Shown: in pieces, positions 56,064 through 64,000 of the stretch | Numbering within the stretch: the stretch's first letter is position 1 | How the letters are laid out: each line of letters opens with the position of its first letter | Source of the DNA: Hypericum androsaemum | Taxonomy: Eukaryota > Streptophyta > Magnoliopsida > Malpighiales > Hypericaceae | Reading direction: 5' to 3' | NCBI GenBank assembly: GCA_963995505.1 | Contig: OZ023188.1 | Location: forward strand, 17,931,912-17,995,911 | DNA length: 64,000 bases | Position numbers and translations under genes: made by a program | Notes under the pieces: model-generated | The model's input: only the letters and a program-made list of their open reading frames with translations | Told to the model about the DNA's origin: nothing | Database searches by the model: none

Positions 56064-59000
56064 ATGCCTATGGGAGGAAGGTCCCGGACCGGCAAGCGAA
56101 ACGCTTCGTCGTCATCGTACGCCTCAACCATCACCACTATAGCATTCATAGCACTGTGTGTGGTTGGCGTCTGGGTGCTGACATCGAACTCTGTGGGGCC
56201 GCCTCAGACCACCAACCGAACCGGCAAGATGGACACTCCTGATACGAGCGAGGTTCAGGCTGCCGAGTTGCCGGCTGCCAAGAAGGATGCACCCGTGTAT
56301 GAGGACAATCCTGGCGATCTTCCCGCGGATGCCATCAAATCAGACGATCCTAAGAGCAAGGAGGAGGAGAGCGACAACGAGAAGAAAGACACGGATGGAG
56401 ATGGCGGTGGTGCTATTGATGAGAAGGTGACAGAGAGCTCACAGGATGGTCTTAAGGCGAAAGAGTCATCTCCTGATGAGAAGGATATGCAAGCTGAGAA
56501 ACAGGCTGAGATATCAGAGGAAAGCATGGTGACCGAGAACCAACAGGTTCAGGAAAGCTCGACCTCTTCTGATTCCGAAATGAATCAGGAAGATGCCAAT
56601 CAGGTTGATCAACAACAAGATGGCGGCAGGGCGGAAGGCGGCACGGCCGTGGAACCACAGGGTACAGAAAATCCTGACACCCAGAATGAACAGAAAGATG
56701 AGCAACAAATCAGTGGTGGCGGCAACGACGGTGAGAGTGGTCAGGAATCACCGAACCTGAAGAATTTCGGGGAACTACAACATAAACAACGCCTGGAAGA
56801 TGCAGGCCTCCTGATTGGTGCCAACGATAAGAGTCAGGAGTCGTTCCAGAACGTTAAACAAGATGATCAAACTCAAAAGCAGCCGAAGCAGCATAAAGCA
56901 AAACAAGCTAAGAAGCAGAAACATGAACAATCTGAAGACTTGGGAAATCCCGAGATCAAGCAGGAGATTGAATCCAATGCAAAACCAGAGACTTCAAGGA
57001 CTGCAAATGATCAGGACAAGGTGAACGAAGTTTCTTTTCCAGGAGGAGGGATGATACCCAAAGAGTCCAAGGAGTCGAAGAAGTCGTGGTCTACCCAGGT
57101 GACCGAGTCAGAGAACCAGAAGGAGAGGAGGAAGGACGAGTCGGATGGGAAGGAGAGCATCTACGGGTACGCATGGCAGCTGTGCAATGTGACGGCCGGT
57201 CCTGATTACATTCCCTGCCTGGACAACGAGAAGGCCTTGAGGCAGCTTCATACCACCCGACACTTCGAGCACAGGGAGAGGCATTGCCCTGAGGAGGGTC
57301 CTACCTGCTTGGCTTCTCTTCCTGAAGGGTACAAAAGACCCATCCCATGGCCCCAAAGCAGAGATAAGGCAAGTATCATAAGCCATTTTGCTCGGACTTT
57401 GACTATTATTATTATTATTATTATCATTATATTACATGATAATTCTTGTTTGTGCAGATATGGTACTACAATGTACCTCACACAAAACTGGCCGAAGTCA
57501 AGGGACACCAGAACTGGGTGAAAGTGACCGGTGAGTTCTTGACCTTCCCCGGCGGCGGCACCCAATTTATCCACGGAGCTCTCCATTACATTGATTTCGT
57601 TCAAGAGGTGAAGTGATATATCAACTTAGCTATGACCTTTATTTGCATGACTCCCATGTAGAGCTTCGTTCTGATAGCTGCTAACGGGTGCAGGCGGTAC
57701 CCGAGATAGCATGGGGGAAGCGAACCCGGGTGATATTGGATGTTGGGTGCGGAGTGGCAAGCTTCGGTGGTTACCTCTTCGATAAGGACGTTCTCACGAT
57801 GTCCTTCGCACCGAAAGATGAACACGAAGCTCAAGTCCAGTTCGCTCTAGAGAGAGGGATACCCGCCATCTCCGCTGTCATGGGTTCTCAGCGCCTCCCC
57901 TTCCCAAGCATGGTCTTCGATATCCTGCATTGTGCTCGTTGCAGAGTCCCCTGGCATGCTGAAGGTGATCTACTTGCTATTTCCCAGGCGTCTACTTCTA
58001 AAGGAACTTGATATTGGTACCTGAAATTATGTACAATTGGATACACCATGTCGCGAGCTTCTTCGTGTTTTGCAGGTGGCCTGCTACTCCTCGAATTGAA
58101 CCGGGTCTTACGACCAGGTGGTTTCTTTGTCTGGTCAGCCACACCTGTATACCAAAAGCTTGAAGAAGATGTTGAGACCTGGGAAGGTATATAGGATGTC
58201 CCTGATCACTCAGTCATTGACTAATGGTTCAAGATTTCAATTTGGTTGATGCTCTAATGGTAATGTGTCTGTAGCCATGTCCGCTCTGACGGCATCCATG
58301 TGTTGGGAGCTTGTGACAATTAAGAAAGACAAGCTCAATTCCGTCGGTGCTGCCATCTACCGGAAACCCACCACAAATGAATGCTACGATCAACGGAAGC
58401 AGAAGAGTCCTCCCATGTGCAAGGAGGATGATGATCCAAACGCTGCTTGGTAGGTTCATGTGCTGTTATAACTTTAAAGTGCAAGGTTGACGGACTAGCA
58501 AGTCCGATTAAGCTGCCCGAAGTATGTTCTTCTGAGATTATTACACAGCGTTTAACTCAATCTTGTGCGGTAATAAGCAAGTGAACCTGCATAAGCATGG
58601 AGGAGGTTCTAACCGATGAACTAGCACATCAAGAAGTGCTCCTATTGTCCTTTGTTTAACAGGTCTGAGCCCTGCACTTTTCAGGTATGTGCCTCTCCAG
58701 GCATGCATGCACAGGGTGCCTGATGATGACTCGAGAAGAGGGAACAGATGGCCAGAAGAGTGGCCGAGCAGAGCAATGACACCTCCTTACTGGCTCAATG
58801 GCTCGCAGATGGGTATCTACGGCAGACCAGCACCTCAAGATTTTGCCAAGGATTATGAACACTGGAAGCATGTGGTCAGCAAGACATACCTTAAGAACAT
58901 GGGGATCAGCTGGGCCAACGTAAGAAATGTCATGGACATGAGAGCTGTTTATGGGGGGTAATGATTTCCTCACCCTTAGTTCGCTACTTCTAATCTAAAG

Positions 59001-59558
59001 CTACCGCTCCAAAATTAACTTGCAAACTGCAGGTTTGCAGCGGCTTTAAAGGACCTCAAAGTGTGGGTGATGAATGTAGTGAACGTGGACGGTCCAGATA
59101 CACTGCCCATAATATATGAGCGTGGAATGTTCGGGATATACCATGATTGGTGTGAATCTTTCAGCACCTATCCTCGTACTTATGACCTCCTACATGCTGA
59201 CCACCTCTTCTCCATCCTTAAGAAGAGGTACAGTACCATTGATTGGATCCACAAAAATCTCCGGTATCAATAAGAAGGTTCACTTCTTTCTCTTGGCCAG
59301 CATCTATCTTTAACAATGAATCCTTTGCTTGTTGTCCACAGGTGCAAACTCACCCCTGTCCTGGCAGAAATTGACAGAATAGTCAGACCTGGAGGTAAAT
59401 TGATTATCCGTGCTGAGTCAAGTGTTATAGGGGAAGTTGAAAACCTATTGAAGTCTATGAGGTGGGAAGTTCATCTAACCTTCTCCAAGGATCAAGAAGG
59501 ACTTCTTAGTGCACAGAAAGGCGATTGGCGGCCGCAAACGTATGCTGCTTCATCCTGA
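56064..59558 (+). CDS. Probable pectin methyltransferase, PMT26/PMT27-like, eight exons, intact
   Basis: Exons 56064-57368, 57458-57607, 57694-57964, 58076-58186, 58275-58449, 58685-58957, 59033-59227, 59342-59558 add to 2697 bases: 898 residues and a stop. The start [12 protein letters not shown] precedes one transmembrane anchor ([19 protein letters not shown]). A long acidic, Gln/Lys/Glu-rich stem follows to about residue 375. The DUF248 domain has the PMT signatures [16 protein letters not shown], the SAM site [72 protein letters not shown] and [12 protein letters not shown]. It should be a Golgi type II protein that methylates homogalacturonan. Intron 1 has a GC donor (AAG|GCAAGT). The C-terminus ends [10 protein letters not shown], shorter and different from the usual tail. 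It is the clearest functional gene here; PMT26 versus PMT27 is not resolved. Confidence 0.92.
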
Positions 59559-60598
59559 GGATCGTGTTCCCTCTTGTCCTGCAAGACTTGGGCAGTTCAA
59601 TTTTGTACCTGCAATTGAAACATTGAGCAACGACTTTCCATTTCATGAGGCAGTGCGTTATTCCTCCACAACGCAACAGGGATTTGTTGTCGTCATGTAA
59701 CATTGTCATAAGACATTATATGACATAAGAAGACCGGAGGAACTTACAGTATATACTACACAAAAAGACATAGCTCATTAACAGTTTTCTTTTAATACTC
59801 AGTCATTAAAGAACAAGCTATCAAAGAGATTTATATTTCATTATGAGATTTGTATTCATTTGATTCTGTTCACTAAAAATCTGTTCTTTTTCCTACAATT
59901 CCTTGTTAATCTATCCTCAAAACTTCTCAACATGCGAGTGAAGCAGCTTGAAAAATTTGACTAGTTATCTAATTGACTGAATTAGTGAACTTTAGACAAC
60001 TGTCGGACAGGGACGAGAAAAGGAACTCGAGCTACCCACTGAAGAGCAGTGGCCAAAAAACCACTTCCTTTATATGACAAATGCTAGGGATCCACTCAAT
60101 GGGTCAGGAAACAAGATTCATCGAGACAGCCGGTGCAATTACATGCTATGTTACAAGACAACGTTTTCATGTATAAAAAAGCCAGAGATTTATTACAGTG
60201 GGAGACAAACATGGAAGAACAGAACCTGTAACCACCCCCGTACTTACTGACCCCGGAAAAACTAAGGATCAAGGAGCTTCAATCTTTTTGACAAATCCAA
60301 CCCATGATTTGCCACTAGATTAGTGGCGGATGCTTTTGGCCAGTAAAATATTCCATGCTCTCATAAATAACCACGTCAAAGATAAGATGATGACACAGAT
60401 CACTGAAGCAGCAAGTACATTTCATCATCCAATAGCTTTACAGTGCACATCAAACCTCACAGCTCTATTGTTCAACTTGATTTCATACCAAAAAAACAGA
60501 TGACAACAACGGCAGCAGCAGAACCTGTTCCAGGAGACTACAAGAATTTACATGAAAAGATTTTCTGCTGCAGTACCAGTTGTTGCTTCGACTACATG
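59559..60598. other. Convergent 3' region between PMT and glutaredoxin genes
   Basis: The two genes converge here, so this 1 kb holds both 3' UTRs and the spacer. No other coding sequence or RNA gene seen. Confidence 0.55.
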
Positions 60599-61467
60599 TC
60601 AACTTGCGCCCAACAGTTTCTGCAATTGGCCATTCCGAGCAGCAGCACTCAAATCTGAAAGCCAACAGCAACAAGTCAAATGGTGAACACAACTAAACAA
60701 TAGTACTACTAACATTTCGAAAGAAGATCATGTTCCTAGATTAGGAGTGGATCTCAACTCTATAGTAAATGCGTCAAAAATTAACCGAGAAAAACTCATA
60801 CATAAACTACACCCGGTTTCTCAACATTTCACTTATTTCATCAATTCAACCACATCTATCAAAGTTTCTCGAAATTTCATCGGCGGCGATAATGAAGAGA
60901 GACAGTTTAGATCAGCGAACCGTCAGAGCCACCGACATGCTTGCCACTCACAAACACCTGAGGCACGGTCCTTCGGCCTACAAGCTCCAGCAGAACATAC
61001 TGAATGTCCGACCCGTCATCTGCAGCCATCCGACATTTTACAATTAATCTCACAGTTAAACAATAATTAGACAAAGCCGAAACCGAAAAAAACAAGCACC
61101 TCGAAGATCAAGCTCCACGACGTAGGGTTTCTCGTTCAGTTCACTAAACACGCCCTTGGCTCGCTTACAATACCTAACAACAACAGCACCAAAACCAAAA
61201 GCGACGAAGCGAAGCGAATCAATTTCACACCAAAATTCTCCGTATAATTCAACCAATTTCTGATAAATTCCAAGTGTATTAGAGGGAGGGAGGGAGAGAG
61301 GATTACGGGCAATAGGATTTGGAGAAGATGACGATCTTGTTGGAGTAGATGGCTTTTTGGACGAAGGCGGACGCCGAATCGGATGCTTCCGCTACTTCCC
61401 AAGCGGTTACTAGTAGTAGCGAGCTCATAAGCCATAAGCCAACCGCCGCCCGGTTCGTAACAGCCAT
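60599..61467 (-). CDS. Glutaredoxin, class I (CPYC), secretory GrxC4/GrxC3-like, intact
   Basis: Minus-strand exons 61467-61307, 61173-61100, 61019-60921, 60654-60599 total 390 bases (129 residues and stop), and all phases close. Residues 1-28 look like a signal peptide ([18 protein letters not shown]). Then come [19 protein letters not shown] with the redox site C-P-Y-C split by intron 1, [18 protein letters not shown] (cis-Pro and glutathione-binding T-V-P), and [20 protein letters not shown]. The enzyme reduces disulfides and mixed glutathione disulfides with glutathione. The signal peptide suggests the secretory pathway. Intron positions match plant CPYC glutaredoxins. It runs toward the PMT gene and ends about 1 kb from it. 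Confidence 0.93.
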
Positions 61468-61627
61468 TGCGGTTCTCCGTACGGCTTTCTGTTTCCTCTT
61501 CTCAGTTTTCGGGTGGAACGAAAGGGAAGTTGGATACCGATGGGCCGGACCCCTATCAGGCCCCTTTTGGGCTCAACAAAATTAATAGATATTTAAAATG
61601 GAACACGGTTTTTTATGTTATATTTTA

Positions 61628-61934
61628 GGGATAATTGCCCTAAGGTCCTTGGTGTTTGAGCAAATTCTCTTTTTAGTTCTTACTATTTTTAAAAATCTTT
61701 CTCGGTCCTCCTAGTTTGACATAATAGCACTTTTTAGTCCCTGGCGGACCCACTGCTGATGTCAGCGGTCAACACAATCTTTTTATGATCACTTTTTATG
61801 ACGTCAGTAGTGGTCCACCAGGAACTAAAAAGTGCTATTATGTCAAACTAGGAGGACCGAGAAAGGTTTTTCAAAATAGTAAGGACTAAAAGGAGAATTT
61901 GCTCAAATATCAGGGACCTTAGGACAATTATCTC
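61628..61934. mobile_element. Mutator-type MITE, 307 bp, perfect 9-bp target duplication
   Basis: TATATTTTA flanks it at 61619-61627 and 61935-61943. The arms, each about 140 bp, are near-complete reverse complements (GGGATAATTGCCCTAAGGTC against GAGATAATTGTCCTAAGGTC; shared ACTAAAAAGTGCTATTATGT), leaving a short centre. The terminal motif is that of the elements at 3702 and 51965. It lies in the upstream region of the glutaredoxin gene, about 160 bp from the start codon. Confidence 0.92.
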
Positions 61935-62059
61935 TATATTTTAACGTGGTCAATGATACATGATTTGAGGAGTAACTTAATTTTGTGACATTAAATTAGT
62001 TTAACAGATGTTATGGGCATTTATCTAAAACTCCTATTTTGGCCCAACCTGTTTCAAAA

Positions 62060-62278
62060 GAATTCTATTTTTATCCTGCAGATGTAGTATTTTTGATCGA
62101 ACTGTGTTATATTGTGTGTTTCTATTCTTTCTATTTCTATTGCTATTTGTTATTACTAGGAATATAAGTCATGATCAAGTTAGATTCCTTATAAGTTAGT
62201 TACTTGGTGATCAAGTTTGTAAACTCTTATATATATGGCCTTATGGCGATGAATACAAAAAAGCAGCTTATTTCATCA
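62060..62278 (+). repeat. 5' LTR of Copia C (left limit uncertain)
   Basis: Sequence before the primer-binding site includes a TATA-like box (TTATATATATGGCC, about 62228) and ends near ...TTTCATCA. TGTGTTATATTGTG near 62102 is a possible TG start. Without the 3' LTR the exact limits cannot be set. Confidence 0.5.
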
Positions 62279-62290
62279 TGGTATCAGAGC
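62279..62290 (+). promoter_or_regulatory. Copia C primer-binding site (initiator tRNA-Met)
   Basis: TGGTATCAGAGC, the exact Copia primer-binding sequence, directly follows the LTR. Confidence 0.88.
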
Positions 62291-64000
62291 TAAAAACCTG
62301 GATTAAATTTTAGTTGCAGCCGTTTCGCTCGAAAATCACCCACCACCGATCAAACTCATTCAAAATCATCTGAAGATTTCCGCAACTTGGAATTGAAGGT
62401 TTCAAGACGTAATTTTGTCAATATTTGTCTCTTTTCCACCAAGGATCGATCCTAGTAGAAACATATACGATTGTTCAAGACGTGATTCGTAAACACCGGA
62501 AGGTCTATTCTATTTTTTGTCCAGTCCACCAAGAATCAGAAGATTTCTTGACGTGATTTTTGTTTGAGCCATTAGAAGCGATTATTGCTTCTGTCATCAA
62601 GTGTTCTTTGCTTTTGTCCGCAAGCTATTATTGGCGAAGTATTTCCGCCGATTGTTGCAACCTAAGTTGGTGAAGTATTTCTACCAACTGTCCTTGTTGT
62701 TACTTCTAATCTGGTTCTAGCCATCTCGTGTCAACATGGATGGTAAGATCTTTTATACACAACCTTGGGTAATGGATACTGGTGCCACTGATCACATTGT
62801 GTGTAGCCGGGAATCCTTGATCGATGAATGTCATGATATCAGCCATCTGCTAGTCTGGATACCTAACGAAGAAGAGATACATGTTGCCGGAATCGGGATG
62901 GTTCACTTAAATAAGTGTATTCGTCTAAATAATGTTCTTCACATTCCGCTTTCTAAGTGCAACCTGTTATCTATTAGTAAATTGACCAAGGATCTCAACT
63001 GTTCTGTAACATTCTACCCTGATTCTTGTGTTATTCAGGACTTAATTTTGAAGAGCCTGATTGGAGTGGGTAAGCAGCGTGATGGTCTTTACTATTTTGA
63101 GGATGTGCGGGCCGGGGTAGCTTTTTTGGCCGATGGTGATGAACAGGTATGGCACCGACGTTTTGGACATCCATCTAATGAGAAGCTACGACACATACCT
63201 CCTTTACAAGATCTGGGTTCTTCTAAGTTTTCTAATCAGTGTGATTCGTGTCTTCGTGCGAAGCACACACGTTTGTCTTTTCCAAAGAGTTTCATCAAGA
63301 CTAATTCATGTTTTGAATTAATACATTGTGATATTTGGGGGCCTTATCGGACACCCTCCTCTACTGGAGCACATTATTTTTTTGACTATAGTGGATGATT
63401 ATAGTCGTGGTCTTTGGACATTCCTCATGAAATACAAGTCTGATGTTTCGCAATACTTGATAATGTTCTGCAACCTGGTGGAAAGGCACTTTGGAATAGG
63501 AGTAAAAACTATTCGTGCAGACAATGGTTTAGAGTTTTCTTCTTCTGAGATGCGCAAGTATTATGAGGGACGAGGCATTCTATTGCAAACATCTTGTGTC
63601 TATACTCCGCAACAGAATGGTGTAGTTGAGCGCAAGCACCGGCACATTCTTGAGGTTGCCCGATCCCTCAGATTTCAAGAAAATCTCCCTATTCGTTTCT
63701 GGGGGGAGTGCATATCAATTGCGACTTATCTGATCAACCGGACTCCATCACGAGTCATTCATAACAAGACTCAGTTTGAGATTCTCTTTGGAAGATCACC
63801 CACATATGATCACTTAAGAGTATTTGGATGTTTAGCTTATGTCCATAATCATACTAGAATGGACAAATTCGACGACCGAAGTCATCCATGCATTTTCCTA
63901 GGGTATCCTTTCAGCCAAAAAGGATATCGAGTTTATAATTTACGGACACAAAAATTCCAAGTATCAAGAGATGTCATCTTTGTGGAAGGAGTTTTCCCTT
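62291..64000 (+). mobile_element. Copia LTR retrotransposon C, lacking gag, continues past the window
   Basis: After the primer-binding site there is a 445-bp leader and then directly protease and integrase. No gag or zinc knuckle is present. The element runs off the right edge within the region after the integrase core. It is a different lineage from A and B (protease WVMDTGATDHIVC, not WILDSGASTHVTC). Confidence 0.88.
62736..64000 (+). pseudogene. Copia C pol: protease and integrase, one frameshift
   Basis: From ATG 62736 the protein begins MDGKIFYTQP and within a dozen residues reaches the protease motif WVMDTGATDHIVC. The GAG-pre-integrase zinc region (VWHRRFGHPS, CDSCLRAKH) and integrase follow: first Asp in LIHCDIWGPY, second in TIRADNGLEF, Glu in TPQQNGVVERKHRH, all three present. 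A run of seven T at about 63377-63383 adds one base and shifts the frame between GAHYF and LTIVDDYSRG. After it the frame stays open to the window end (ATYLINRTPS, FEILFGRSP, CIFLGYPFSQKGY). Reverse transcriptase lies beyond the window. Confidence 0.88.

Noticed and set aside
60443..61585. Plus-strand open frames over the glutaredoxin gene
   Set aside because: Antisense to the four glutaredoxin exons, whose phases and motifs fix the minus strand.
1..64000. tRNA, rRNA, defence-system, toxin or integrated virus genes
   Set aside because: Looked for on both strands. Only tRNA-like SINE promoters and LTR primer-binding sites were found, and nothing of the other classes.

Overview
This window is nuclear DNA of a flowering plant, most likely a eudicot. 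It is AT-rich, its genes are split by GT-AG introns, and it contains plant-typical families: a PMT-type pectin methyltransferase, a class I CPYC glutaredoxin, DUF616/TOD1-like, DUF569, DETOXIFICATION/MATE, PPR, GNOM-type ARF-GEF, and plant Copia, LINE, MULE and hAT elements. I cannot name the species. No prokaryotic system, CRISPR array, rRNA or tRNA gene is visible.

Layout. 0-5.3 kb: the 5' part of an unrecognised minus-strand gene (four exons with consistent phases), cut off at about 1490 by a truncated Copia fragment; its large intron holds a SINE and a Mutator-like non-autonomous element. 5.3-12.6 kb: intergenic repeats, an LTR remnant with a primer-binding site, and a hairpin element carrying a minisatellite. 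12.5-19.35 kb: an almost full-length but dead LINE with matching target-site duplications and a SINE inserted into its 5' duplication. 19.4-20.7 kb: relics of a DUF569 gene and a MATE transporter exon. 21.4-27.2 kb: a SINE, then a Copia element between about 0.95-kb direct repeats, riddled with stops and lacking most of its reverse transcriptase. 28.3-29.6 kb: a disrupted gene that may be beta-propeller/kelch-like.

31.7-42.9 kb is a graveyard of partial host genes on both strands: sphinganine C4-hydroxylase, cullin-3, HAD hydrolase, DUF616 hexosyltransferase-like, GNOM, and an unrecognised six-exon gene that runs into the GNOM relic. Several keep introns, so they were not all made by retroposition. 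43.5-44.3 kb holds tandem repeats just upstream of that last gene. 44.6-53.8 kb is dominated by Mutator-type DNA: terminal-repeat remnants, a near-intact autonomous MULE (transposase with one in-frame stop) and a non-autonomous element with a hAT element nested in one arm.

54.4-61.5 kb is the living part. After a PPR N-terminal fragment come two intact genes. One is an 898-residue, 8-exon PMT26/PMT27-like methyltransferase on the plus strand; the other is a 129-residue, 4-exon secretory glutaredoxin on the minus strand. Both sets of exon phases close perfectly. The two genes converge on about 1 kb of non-coding DNA. A 307-bp Mutator-type MITE with a perfect 9-bp duplication and a gag-less Copia element (running off the end) close the window.

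The genes form no pathway. The main biological content is transposon activity and gene-fragment capture or decay. All calls come from reading the sequence and remembered family motifs; no search was run.
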